From Branchinecta lynchi (Eukaryota > Arthropoda > Branchiopoda > Anostraca > Branchinectidae), in the NCBI GenBank assembly GCA_023053575.1, contig JAKZAP010000012.1:8432230-8496229 (forward strand): 64,000 nucleotides of DNA. The letters run 5' to 3'. The notes below the pieces were generated by a model, which saw only the letters and a program-made list of their open reading frames with translations, had not been told where the DNA came from and ran no database searches. Positions 40,701-51,740 of this stretch are shown here, one piece after another. Numbering within the stretch: the first letter of the stretch is position 1; each line of letters starts with the position of its first letter. The translations under genes and the position numbers were made by a program.

Positions 40701-41149
40701 CACTATGACTGGTAAAATACTAGATTATTTTTTTTGCAAAGCTTGCTTCCATCATTCAATCATGCTATCGGTATGCTCGCAATTAACCCCCCCCCCCCCT
40801 TTCTCCCGAGCAAAGAAATTCCAATCAGTCCAGACAGCTTTCCTTCCTACCAACATGTTTTTCCCTATCTGAGGTCATTTCCGCACTTAGCCGAACTCCC
40901 TTAACTGCAATGCAATCTTCCCAAACCTTTGCAGAGGCTGACGAACTTCAGGAATAAGTGGATGTTAAGGACTGTTCATATTTTATGTTATGGCGGTTAA
41001 TTATCGTGATATTTAAATGTAAATGGTTGCGCCTGAGGTGGTACGTGACCCTTTCACACTTGCTTACCGAAGAGTCGCTGTTTTTCCACAACGTAGGAAC
41101 GGGTCAACAAAACTTCTTCGACTAGACACATTGCATTTCCTATTTAGCA

Positions 41150-41420
41150 CCAATGTTTTTCTTGCTCTTAAAGGACCCCTCTTGCTTATTCTGCCTTTGT
41201 ATTAACCCTAGTTCCCTTATGGGATTACAACTTCCAAAATCCCCGTCTTTCGGCATTGTTTTGTTTTGTACCTTCGGCTTTTTAGCGCTTTTTCTGCGTA
41301 ACCGATTTCTGACGGTCAGACGACGCAAACTTTGCCAAAGCCTCAAGGTCCGCCGACCACTCTTTCAGACGTAAGGAAATGAGAAACTAAAAAGTAATGT
41401 TTTCCTTTTTAAGACATGGC
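41150..41420 (-). repeat. R6 fragment (-)
   Basis: CTTAAAGGACCCCTCTTGCT (41168) is the reverse complement of 50574-50593. TTTTTAGCGCTTTTTCTG matches the AGAAAGCGCTAAAA block near 50470. 40701-41149 holds a poly-C run (about 40787-40799) and no gene. Confidence 0.5.
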
Positions 41421-41529
41421 AGACCATCAGGTATGCCTTAGTTTTTGGACTTCTTTTGTTTGCTTGGTTTAACCACGGCACGTTCAGTTTTCAAATATTT
41501 TGCGTCCAGTCGGAGAGCAGGAAGGGTGG

Positions 41530-42080
41530 ATAGAAGTAAGTAAGTAAGTAATTTATTTATGACCCGCCATTTCGGAAAGGCGGAGTAAATGAAGAAAGTA
41601 AACAAAACACATACAAACATATAGAGTCGACAAGCACTAACAAGAAAATTGCTAATTTTACGTGGCAAGTAAAACAGGTGCGCAAACGCTCAAACTTGGG
41701 AGTGTGAAATTAAAATGTTTATCACAAATATATAGCAACACCGTTAGAACCAAGACATTTCACATCCACAATAACCAAACAAGTACTGAACTAACCTAAT
41801 TTGAAACCATCCCACTTTAAGAGCTTTTAATCTAAACAAAGAGCAAGTAGAAATAATCTTGACGCTTTTCCAAAAACGGTTTCAATATCAGTACTGACTG
41901 TCTTGCCAGCCAGTCCGACACTTTTTAACCTCTTTTCAGTTAGCAAGGTAATAACAAGTGCAATAGACCAAATCGTAGCAGCCTAATATCCCCTTCGCCA
42001 TAACTTCATTAAGAAAGGCACATAATCGATATCATAACAAAACCGTCAAATTTCCAACTTTTCACTGAAGATTGCCATAC
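41530..42080 (-). pseudogene. Decayed LINE 3' region with terminal hairpin (-)
   Basis: The minus strand ends with hairpin CCGCC (41583-41579)/GGCGG (41568-41564), then GTCATAAATAAATT and an (ACTT)n tail at 41533-41550. Upstream sequence has only short frames with many stops (for example GLAGKTVSTDIETVF). It belongs to the same 3'-hairpin group as 1-1985. Confidence 0.55.
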
Positions 42081-42139
42081 GTCGCTTGGTCTTTTTTCTT
42101 GCTGTTACACCAAAATCCACATCAATACATATATATCCA

Positions 42140-43030
42140 CAAGTATACAAGAGTTGAACTTGAGACATGTCAGGGATGAACTTAACTCATGGGGAATCTG
42201 GACCCGGCTGCCGATGAACGGGAGGGTATGGTGGGTGCGGGGGGGGGGGGTGTCGGGATGCATCAAAATGCGTAACAAAACCTATATATCTTGAAGTATA
42301 CCAGCTTAGAATTTGATTGCCCATTTCGAACGGGAGGGGGGGGGGGGGCAGGGGGGTCGAGACCCATGTAAATGCGCATCTAGACACTCTATCTTCAACT
42401 ACACCAGCTTAGAGTTTGATTCCAGTCACGGGTAAAAAACTTAACTAGTGGGCAATTGCGCCCACTTGCCATAAACTTGGAGGGTGGTTCAACCCCACAT
42501 ATGTTCCCAAGCCTAGATCTAAAAGCACAAGGAATGTCATCGCCCTATCTCTAGTTACTGTCAAGTTAAAAATATTAAAAAATGGGCAACCTGGTCCCAA
42601 TTGCCCCTGAACCAAGTGGGAGTGGGGGTCTGGACACCAAAAGCAAAGAGACTCCAATGCTCACAAGCCTACCAAGTTTCAACTTGATACCTGTTGATTC
42701 CTGTCACGAACTTTACTCTTGGCAATCTGGGCCCAGTTGCCCATGAATGGGGTGAGTGAGGAAGGTACAACTTTAAAAGTAATTCCCAGCACTAAGATCT
42801 ACAAGTACAAGGAATTTCATCGCCCTACTTCCAGCTCTGGTGGTCAAGTTATGAGCATTATTCACAGAGCAATCTGGGACCATTTGCCCCTGAACCGGGT
42901 GATTGTGTGGGGGGGGGCAAAAAAGCACAACTAGACCACAATACCCACACGTGTACAACTTCGAACTTGATACCTGCACTGGTTCACGAGTTGTGAGCTC
43001 CACTAAAAACGATGGAGCCATTTCATCGTG
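42140..43030 (+). repeat. R4 repeat, copy 2
   Basis: It has the same blocks as 7925-8580 in the same orientation (AGAGTTTGATTCCAGTCACG, AAGATCTACAAGTACAAGGA). An extra unit lies at its left (42150-42400), interrupted by poly-G runs (about 42240 and 42340). Confidence 0.65.
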
Positions 43031-43119
43031 AAAAGATCATTTCAAGTAAGAGTTGTGCTTTAAAATAAATTATGTTTTCACAATAAAACGGTTCAGAAAC
43101 TTAATTTTTTTTTAAATAC

Positions 43120-43510
43120 CAGTGTAAGTGTACTCCGAGTGTAAGTGTACTCCGAGTATTTGGCGATTTTATTATTTGCGCTTGTCGACTCTGAACTGTA
43201 AAAAGTTTGTCTGTATAAAGATTAAAGTTAGCTGCAGTATTTGCTAATCGGATTGTTCTTATCTCTACGCATATACGATTAATACCAAATAGAGATAAGA
43301 TGAAAATACTTTAATCTTTATACGGAGAAAATTTGCAGTGTGACCACACTTGCCGCCTCTCCGAGGCGGAGAATAGACGCAGCATATTTGAAAACAGTCC
43401 GCGCCGTGGTTAAATAGTGGGAAAAGACATGTAAAAACGGAGTTCAAATCAAAAGAAACACCTGTTGGCCTACAAGGTCTTTAAAGTTTGGCTAAGACCC
43501 GACAGCCTAG
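43120..43510 (+). repeat. R6 repeat, copy 1, with a 17-bp tandem duplication at its left
   Basis: GTGTAAGTGTACTCCGA occurs twice at 43122-43155. R6 sequence then follows: GCGCTTGTCGACTCTGAACT, GCCGTGGTTAAA(T/A)(A/G)GTGG and GGAAAAGACATGTAAAAACG. 43511-44499 contains no recognised gene or repeat. Confidence 0.5.
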
Positions 43511-44499
43511 TTACACAAAACGTGTTCACTTAAATAGGCCTGAAAACCCGATAAAAATGCGTTACGTACTCCGTTTGTCCGCTGTCCACAGATCATGGAT
43601 TTCGTCGAATGAAATCTATTTTCTGATCTGTGGTACCTCTATGTGCTTGTCCCTCTATGCTTTAAATATTTACTACCTATAAAGGTAAGCCATTTGGCAA
43701 AAAATAAGCCGGTGCTAATCGGCAAATGCAGGTTTGTTTTCAAATTCAAAAATCTAAGCATCATGATCAATCTTTTGCATATTCATCTGAGCGATTTTGA
43801 AAAACATTTGTGCCCTATCTGACTAGGTTTTATAACGAAAAGCTCTTATTATTTTAACAATTTCTTGTTCTTTTTGGAGCTATATTGTAGTGTACGACGG
43901 ACGTGCCAACGTTACAATTGCCACGCATTTATATTCTGGCGAATAAATCTGAACGGAACAGAAACGAAAAAAAGTCAATTCGAATTCACTGAAGATGCAC
44001 AACTCCAAAAACTCCTACAGAACACTTCCTGCATCGCTCCCTACCACGTTTCTACATCTAATTCTATGATAGTATTCGCCTATCTGGCTGTACAATCCGG
44101 GCGTTTTCATTACTGAGGAAACCCTTTTAGGGAATAGTTATCTCTGTTAAGGGTTCCCTAGGAGGTCATCAACATCTAGATGGATAACAGGCATCGTTTT
44201 TGTCAGGCGGAGTGGTTTCCGTATAATGCTATATTTTCCACAGATTACGCCAATTGCTTGGGGAGAGAAGAAGTAAAACTCGGATTCCTAAGCTTATAAG
44301 CATGCAGGGACTCCTACACGATCTGATATCAACGTTCTGAGGGATTCCGGGGCGGGGGTCTTTCAAGAGAAAGTGGTTTGCTAGGTCAACGTAGACTATT
44401 TGGGGTCTATAATTAGATTTGAAGTCCACAATAGAGCTTAATCGTGTGTTAATTTGTTACAGTCTTTCTGCTGCGTTCCAAGGAGGGCAGCTGTTGAAA

Positions 44500-45030
44500 C
44501 AAGACCAAAGGTATCGATGGGATCCCAACAATTTATTTGATCCAGACTTTAACAGAATAAGGCCAATGGTAATCACCTGAGAAGACCAAGTTCAGATATA
44601 GATTCAGTATGTGTGTTTGCCCCTATATCCTACATCGTATCTACTTGTCGAAACTGATTAAGACTTCCTGCCTTACTTCTGCCGGATTCCCGATTTCGGC
44701 TGGATTCCCGGCGAACTACTTGTCTGACAAAAACTACAGTTCAAAAACGAATTCGGCATGTCTTCTTACCCTTAAGCCGAACATCTAATCGACTTAAGAT
44801 AAAAAAAAAATTACTCTTAACAAATTTTCCGTTTCACTCGGATTCCGAGCAGTACGTCCTGGGAGAAAACGATTGTCCCATATAAACTCAGCATGTCTTC
44901 TCACCCCTAAATCGAGCATCTAATCAAAATAAAATAAAAATTTTACATTTTACAAATTTTTCCGGTTTTGGCCGGATCCGACCGAACTACTTGTTGAAAA
45001 TAATTTTCGTATTCGGATTCAGCATATAGA
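44500..45030 (+). repeat. R1 repeat, copy 5 (+), 3' end lost
   Basis: The head is AACAAGACCAAAGGTATCGA and TGGGATCCCAAC. Three tandem units with (T/C)GGATTCC(C/G)(G/A) follow, then the copy breaks at the GT-rich region. Confidence 0.65.
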
Positions 45031-45039
45031 CTTGGGTTC

Positions 45040-45130
45040 CGGCTAAAACCATCCCGCCAACCCCCCCTCCCCCCCGGCTAAAAAAAAACCGGTGACAAAA
45101 AAAAACCGCCCCCCCCCCCCCCTCCGGCAA
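45040..45130 (-). repeat. G/T-rich low-complexity repeat, left arm
   Basis: On the minus strand it reads as G runs separated by T runs (GGCGG, GGTTTTTTTTT, GCCGGGGGGG), like 45655-45890. The two form an inverted pair around 45131-45654. In that middle part an R1 end (GATCCCATCGAAACC near 45563) is the only recognisable piece. Confidence 0.55.
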
Positions 45131-45654
45131 AAAGACAATCTCAAAAGAATCTCCTAGTCCAAAATAATCCCTACGCTACGTATAGTACAGGGGATTAGCT
45201 GGGTACCCGGAATAGCTCATTTACCTTGACGGATATATAAGAGTAGAATAACTGGACGCAACTTCATTCGCAGACTTGACTGTACAATAATGTCTGAAGT
45301 ACAGTGGATATCCGGGATATCCAGTAACAAGTGTAAGAATAAGCTTGTGCGTACACAACGGGTATGTATATGTGAAGCAAAAAGTGCTGGCTGGATGTGT
45401 TCTTAGTTTTGAATGCGTTAAGCGTAGGCAGAACAAATATATACAAGGGAGGGGAGTGTAAAGCGAAGATGAAGGTTGATGGTGACAGACATTTACCCTA
45501 CCCTTAGTGGTGTACATACATTTAGGGGTGGGGGAGGGGGTTTAAGCTGAGGGGCAAATGATCCCATCGAAACCTTTGATCTTGTTCTTGTTGTACCAGA
45601 AGTCCCCTTGACAGACTAAGATCACGGGAAGTCAATTTAATTGTTTTGCATTCG

Positions 45655-45890
45655 TATTAAATGTAAAGGATTCGGGGTTTTTTTAGCCAGGGGGTTTTTG
45701 GTACCCGGGGGGTTTTGGGTGGGTTTTTTTTAACGGGGGGGTGAGTTTGGTCGGGGCGTTTCTGGTACCGGGTTTTTTTTAGAGGGGGGGGGGGTTCGCC
45801 GGGGGGGTGTACCTGGGGTTTTGGCGGAGGGGGGGGGGGGGTGTCCGGGGTTTTTTCGCCGGGGGGGGGGTTCTCGCCTAGACCCATAGC
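45655..45890 (+). repeat. G/T-rich low-complexity repeat, right arm; many G runs
   Basis: There are about fifteen G runs of 4-14 within 230 bp, separated by T runs and short CGCC/CCGG pieces. A strand with this pattern can form G-quadruplexes. The long Pro-rich minus-strand frame is an artefact of the repeat. Confidence 0.7.
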
Positions 45891-46484
45891 CTTACCATTA
45901 AATGGAACCTCTAATCAACTTCAGATTATACATTTACTTTTTATAAATATCCCGGTCTTGGCCGGATTCCGGGTGAACTACTTGTTCGGTGAGAAAATAA
46001 TTTGCAAATTCGCCCAATCCCAAATGTACTGCAGCAGGGCCCATCTTCCAACTTGACCTGAGCCTCGTTTTTGTTGCAATAGCGCTGCCGCATCGCTGCT
46101 GCAGCATTTCGTTGCTTTTGCATAATATGCCTTTTTGGATTCACTTTGTTCTTGGTTGAAGCGGCAGCGCTGCAGCATCTTGCAGGGAAGCACGAACGTG
46201 GTCGGGAAGCAAGTCCGTGATTCTCGAGAAGCGCTGCCGTCTTTCTCGGAAGCGCTGCAGTGCAAAAACGGATGTAGAAAGGATCAGTCCGGAATCGGCC
46301 GAGAAGTGTACCAGCAGCATGCAACAAAAACGAGGCTCTGTACTTTGACCCAAAGAGTCCTCACGCCAAGTTTGAATAAAATATCTCAACCTCTTCGAGA
46401 GTTATCGTGCTAACAGACAAACAGACAGACAACCTTTACGAAATCGTAGGTATCCCGTCACTTGCATTTTGGGATCCCAAAAAG
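45890..46484 (+). repeat. R1 repeat, copy 6 (+), split by a MITE
   Basis: GGCCGGATTCCGGGTGAACT and the tail CGAGAGTTATCGTGCTAACA, then TTTTGGGATCCCAAAAAG. The R1 sequence between 46050 and 46340 is displaced by a 279-bp insertion. Confidence 0.7.
46060..46338. mobile_element. MITE, 279 bp, with perfect 19-bp terminal inverted repeats
   Basis: GAGCCTCGTTTTTGTTGCA (46060-46078) and its exact reverse complement (46320-46338). The interior has inverted GCGCTGCCG/CGGCAGCGC and CTGCAGCAT blocks. It interrupts R1. The target duplication could not be defined with certainty. No transposase is encoded. Confidence 0.85.
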
Positions 46485-46789
46485 AAAACAGTTTCGATTC
46501 AGAGAGAGTAATGTAAGAATACAAAGTCCAAACCAGAGTTGAGCAAAGCTCACGCGGAACCAACGGAAGTCCTTCTACCTCTGGTTCCTCCCTTTCTGCG
46601 ACGACAGACAAGTAGGCTAAAGATTCTATCTTCTCAGAAACCCGGGGGGGGGGGGGGGAGGTGGTCGTCCATTGCCGCTCGAAAATGACTTTAAAAAAGC
46701 TCACGTGGGACCCCTGAAAGGAGGCAGGGGCATCTAGCTCTGCTTCGTCCCATTTCTGTCACGGCAGCCAACCGTCGATCCCATCTTCG

Positions 46790-46990
46790 AAAACGAGACC
46801 AAAATTTTTCGATGAGAAATTGAAAATGCACATAGATTATACCGTAGTATTTTTTTTACTGACAGATTAGGGCCAATGACTAACCATCTCAGAAATCACA
46901 AGTTCAGGTATGGATTCAGCACGTGTATTTACCCCTACGTCATATCTACTTTGCTGAAATTGATCAAAGCTACCTGCCTTACTTTTGCCA
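46790..46990 (+). repeat. R1 head fragment
   Basis: CGAGACCAAAATTTTTCGATG, then CAGGTATGGATTCAGCACGTG and TTTACCCCTA(C)... follow the R1 head order. The copy runs directly into R5. 46485-46789 contains a poly-G run (46646-46657) and no gene. Confidence 0.5.
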
Positions 46991-49900
46991 CGAAATAAAA
47001 CTATGTATGCTTTTGTCGGGAGTCGGCTGACTCGTCGGCCCATCGGGTTCTTTTTATACGCAAGAAATAAAATCCTGCAAACACTGGTCGGGCAAAACAC
47101 GGAAGAAATATAGTTCTGCATGCTTTTGCCGGTCCTCGTTATTCTCGTCGGCACATCGGGTTCTTTTTATATATGGGGAATACAGAACCAATAAAAAATG
47201 TTATGGTTTTGTCGGGCGTCGGTCGATTCCTCTTCGGCATATCGCGTTCTTTTCATACGCAAGAAATAAAATCCTACGAACATTTGTCGGGCAAAACACA
47301 GAATAAATCAAATTCTGAATGCCTTGTCGGTCTCGGCATTCTCGTTGGTAGATCGAGTTCTTTTTATACATAAGGAATAGAGAAGAAATAAAATCTTGTA
47401 TGGTTTCGTTGGGTGTCGATCGCCTCTGCAGTGTCTATCGTTCCCCTATCTGGGAATCGGTACTCCACAGGCTATTGTACCCCGTTTGTCGATCGATGTA
47501 TCAGGAGCTAATCTTCCCCGACAGGTCGTGGAATCTACTTGCACAGGGCTAATCTTCCCTGCCAAGTCGGGGAATCGATGTGCCCAGGGCTAACATTCCC
47601 CGAGTACTCGGGGAATCGAAGTGCCCAGAGCTAATGTTCCCTCATAATCAAATAATCGATTTAGAGATCAGGGAATCGAAGTGTGAGCGGCTAATGTTAC
47701 CCGACATGCAAATACCGATTTTTTTTAGTTAAGGTCGGGGAATCCAAATGCCAGGGGCTAATGTTCCCCGACGTGAAAATAACTGATTTTGAGATCGGGG
47801 AACCGAAGTGTGAGGGGCTAATGTTCCCCGACATCCAAACATTGATTTTGGTGAGTTGACGTCGGGGAATCCAAATGTCAGGGGCTAATGTTCTCCGACA
47901 TAAAAATAATTGATTTTGAGATCGGGGAACCGAAGTGTGAGGGGCTAATGTTCCACGACATGCAAATATTAATTTTGTGGAATTGTGGTCGGGGAATCCA
48001 AGTGTCAGGAGCTAATGTTCCCCAACATGAAAATAATTGATTTGCTATCGGGGAACCGAAGTGTGAGGGGCTAATGTTCCCCTACATGCAAATATTGATT
48101 TTGTTGAGTTGAGGTCAGGGAATCCAAATGCCAGGGGCTGATGTTCCCCAACATGCAAATATTGATTTTGTTGAGTTGTGGTCGGGAAATCCAAGTGCCA
48201 GGGGCTAATGTTCCCCGATAAGCAATAATGGCTTTTGAGGTCGGAGAATCGAAGTGTCTAGAGCTAATGTTCCCTCATAATCAAATAATCAATTTTGAGG
48301 TCGGGGAATCGAAGTGTGAGAGTCTAATGCTCCCCGAAATGCAAATATTGATTTTGTTGAGTTATGGTCGGGGAATTCAATTGCCAGGGGCAAATGTCCC
48401 CTGATAAGTAATTATGGTTTTGAGGTCGGGGAATCGAAGTTGAGGGGCTAATGTTCCCCGACATGCACATTTTTATTTTGTTGAATTGAGGTCGCGGAAT
48501 CCAATTGACATGGGCTAATATTCCTTCATAATCAAATAATCGTTTTTGAGATCGAGAAATCGAAGTATGAGGGGCTAACTTTCCCAGACATGCAAATAAT
48601 GATTTTGTTGAGTTGAGGTCGGGGAATCAAATTGCCAGGGGCTAATGTTCCCCGATAAGCAATGATATAATCATAATCAAATGGCATGGCACTTGGATTC
48701 CCAAAACCTCAACTCAGCAAAGTCAGTATTTGCATGTCGGGGAACATTAGCCCCTGGCACATGGATTCCCCGACCTCAAAATCGATTATTTGGTTATTAG
48801 CCCCTCGAACTTCGGTTCCCCCATCTCAAAATCGATTATTTGATCATGAGGGAATATTAGCTCCTGGAAATTGGGTTACCCCGACCTCAACTCAAGAAAA
48901 TCAATATTTGCATATCGGGGAACATTAGCCTCTCACACTTCGATTCCCCGACCTCAAAATCGATTAGTTGATTATGAGGGAACATTAGCTCTGGACACTT
49001 CGATTCCCAAACCTCAAAAGCCATTATTGCTTATCGGGGAACATTAGCCACTGGCACTTGGATTCCCCGACCACAACTCAACAAAATCAATATTTGCATG
49101 TTGGGGAACATTAGTCCCTGGCATTTGATTTCCCCGACCTCAACTCAACAAAATCAATATTTGCATGTCTGGAACATTAGCCCCTCACACTTCGTTTCCC
49201 CGATCTCAAAATCGATTATTTTCATGTCGGGGAACATTAGCCCCTGGCATTTGGATTCCCCGACCTCAACTCAACAAAATCAATATTTGCATGTTGGGGA
49301 ACATTAGCCCCTCACACTTCGATTCCCCGAACTCTAAATCAATTATTTGATTATGAGGGAACATTAGCTCTGGGCTTCGATTCCCCGACTACTCGGGGAA
49401 TGTTAGCCCAGGCCACATCGATTCCCCGACTTGGCGCGGAAGATTAGCCCTGGGCAAGTAGATTCCCCGACCTGTCGGGGAAGATTAGCTCCTGACACAT
49501 CGATTCCCCGACAAACGGGGAACAATAGCATGTGGAGTACCGATTCCCGGATAGGGGAACGATAGACACTGCCAATAGACTCGTCGGCACATCTATTTAT
49601 ACGTAATAATCAAATTCTGCAAACTTCGTCGGGCGCACCCGGGAAGTTCAAGTCTGGTCGGCACAACGGGTTATTTTACACGTAAGAAATCAAGTTCTGT
49701 ACAGTCTAGTCGGGCAAGATACAGAAGAAATCAAATGCCGTATGGTTTTGTCGGGCGTCGGTATTCTTGTCGACACATCGGGTTCTTTTTAAACGTAAGA
49801 AATCAAATTCTGCACAGGCTTAGCGGGCGCATCCAGAAAGTTTAAGTATCTTCGACACATCGGCTTCTATTTACATGTAAGAAACATAGATCTTTACAGC

Positions 49901-50150
49901 GTTGTCGGGCAAAAGACGGGAGATATCGAATTCTGGATGCTTCTGTCTGGCGAAGTATTCGACCAGACCTGAACTTCCCGGGTGCGCCCGACGAAGTTTG
50001 CAGAATTTGATTATTACTAATAAATAGATGTGCCGACGAGTCGATCGGCAGTGTCTAGCGTTCCCCTATCCGGGAATCGGGTACTCCACAGGCTATCGTC
50101 CCCCGTTTGCCGGGGAATATCGGATTCTTTTTATATTTAAAGCACAACTC
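46990..50150. repeat. R5 fold-back repeat, ~3.1 kb, hairpin-rich
   Basis: The centre is near 48670. Left (47430-48665) and right (48680-49575) arms are inverted copies made of 60-75-bp units. Each unit has GGGGCTAATGTTCCCCGACA and GGTCGGGGAATC(C/G)AA, and differs in the linker (GCAAATATTGATTTTGTTGA or AATAATCGATTTTGAG). Outer arms (46990-47430 and 49575-50150) have ~110-bp units with GTCGGGC(G/A), ATCGGGTTCTTTTTATA and AAGAAAT(C/A)AAATTCTG. No coding region is seen; frames here follow the units. Confidence 0.85.
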
Positions 50151-50239
50151 TTATTAGAAATGATCTTTTGCCTATGAAAAGGATCAGAAAAAACGTTTTC
50201 CAAAAATTCCATTAGTTTCCAGCTGAAATTAGCGACTTT

Positions 50240-50600
50240 CTTGTTAGCGCTTGTCGACACTATCCAGCCTTCCTGCTCTCCGACTCGGCGGGTGGGAGCA
50301 AAACGTTTGAAAACTGAACGAGCCGTGGTTAAAAGGTTGGAAAACTAAGTAAATAAAAGAAGTAAAAACAGAAGATTCTCATGTCCTTTTGTTTGAAAGA
50401 GTTGTCAGCGGATACTGAAGACTCCGCCAAACTGGGCTTTGTGTGACGGGCAAAACTCGGCATGGCCGAGAAAGCGCTAAAATTCTAGGCACAAAACGAA
50501 ACAATGAAGAAAGGTGGGGATTTTAGAAGCTTATAATTCCACAAGGGAGCTAGGTGTAATATAAAAGGCAGAATAAGCAAGAGGGGTCCTTTAAGAAATC
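50240..50600 (+). repeat. R6 repeat, copy 2
   Basis: TTTCTTGTTAGCGCTTGTCGA and GCCGTGGTTAAAAGGTTGG, then AAGGTGGGGATTTTAGAAGC. These blocks align with 58555-59120. Confidence 0.6.
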
Positions 50601-50624
50601 AAATTCTGCAAACATTTGTCGGGT

Positions 50625-51110
50625 GCAAACTTTTCCGGAAAACCACAGAACAGAAAAATTTCGCCTGCGCCTCTTAGTTCAACTTGTTCTGGGTTAAGTC
50701 GTTGGAAGATTCGCTTTTTAGTGAAAGCTGAAACAAAAGCCGAATATGTTAATTTAAATATATGAATTTACCTTAAAAGGACAATCTCAACTGATGCATT
50801 ACAGTTAGTTTTACAAAAAAATTTCGCTTGCGGCGCATTTTTTTAGTATTCTCTATTTCGAAGAATGGTGTTTCATTTAGTTTGCGTTTAAGGATTTAAA
50901 TTCTAGAGGGTTTGAAACACGTTTAAAGCTAGAACTTGTATGGTAGGTATAGCAAAACTTTTCCGGAAAAAAGGCAGATTAAAAAATTTAGCCTGCGGCG
51001 CTTATTTAACTTGTTCTGGGTACAATCGTTGAAGCTTCGCTTTTTTAGCGAAAGATAAAATGAAAAGCCAAATATAATATACGAACTTACTTTAATATAC
51101 GAAATTACTT
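50625..51110 (+). repeat. Direct repeat, two copies of ~150 bp
   Basis: 50628-50775 and 50955-51095 share AAACTTTTCCGGAAAA, TT(C/A)GCCTGCG, AACTTGTTCTGGGT and TTCGCTTTTTAG(T/C)GAAAG. The sequence between has no feature. Confidence 0.55.
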
Positions 51111-51244
51111 TAATATACGAAATTAATGTATAACTGATGTATTACCGACAGTTTTAAACCGGTTCTATTATGCTGGGGGGGGGGGGGGGGAGGTGCGTGT
51201 TTCGTCGGCACGTTTTTTAGTCCGTCGGCACAAACCAGACATCC

Positions 51245-51695
51245 CCCCTCCCCAAAAGTAAAGTTCCGGCCAGACTTTCGGGCGGACGATATGTCTGGGT
51301 AGAAAATGGTTGTCATATACGGATTCAGCATGTCGTCTTACCCCTAAATCGAGCATCTAATATACTCTTAAAAGAATTTCCTTTCCTGGCCGAATTCTGA
51401 GCAAACTACTTGTCCGGCCAGAAAATTATCTTCATTTACGTGTTCAGCATGTCTTCTTACCCCTAACGCCTTTCTCATTAGCTGTTAAAAAACAGGCTAT
51501 TTTGCTCGCCCCTTAATTTGAACCCCCACTCCTAAATATAGAGCTACAGAGCCCACCTACGAACTGTACCTGTCTTTGTCCCAAACGATCCTCACGCCAA
51601 GTTTCATCAATATATCTCATTCCCTTCAAGAGCTATCGTGCTGACAGACTCTTACGAAGTAATATATGCCTCCATCGACATTTTGGGATCATTTC
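51245..51695 (+). repeat. R1 repeat, copy 7 (+), tail part
   Basis: Tandem units with GTCGTCTTACCCCTAAATCG, then the R1 tail CAAGTTTCATCAATATATCT and ATTTTGGGATCA. It ends 45 bp from the AASDH exon donor, next to a G run (51700-51714). Confidence 0.65.
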
Positions 51696-51740
51696 AGTGG
51701 GGGGGGGGGGGGGGGTCCAATGCTGTAATCAAGAACTTAC

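Larger units (their letters stand above)
20067..51740 (-). other. 31.7-kb AASDH intron containing the Polinton and most repeats
   Basis: The intron is bounded by a GTAAGT donor (51740-51735) and a TTTCTTTCAG acceptor (20076-20067) on the minus strand. Both flanking exons align in phase to one protein family. It contains R1, R3, R4, R5 and R6 copies, LINE fragments, a MITE and the whole Polinton. Polinton capsid, PolB and integrase genes lie on the same strand as the host transcript. Confidence 0.8.

Noticed and set aside
45657..45887. Proline-rich ORF, 76 codons, minus strand
   Set aside because: It is the translation of a G/T-rich low-complexity stretch.
46135..46413. ORFs of 82-128 codons across the 46-kb region
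   Set aside because: They read through the MITE and its inverted repeats on both strands.
47640..49560. Regularly spaced hairpin repeats that look like a CRISPR array
   Set aside because: Units differ, spacers are themselves repeated, the two halves are inverted, and the genome is eukaryotic with no cas genes.
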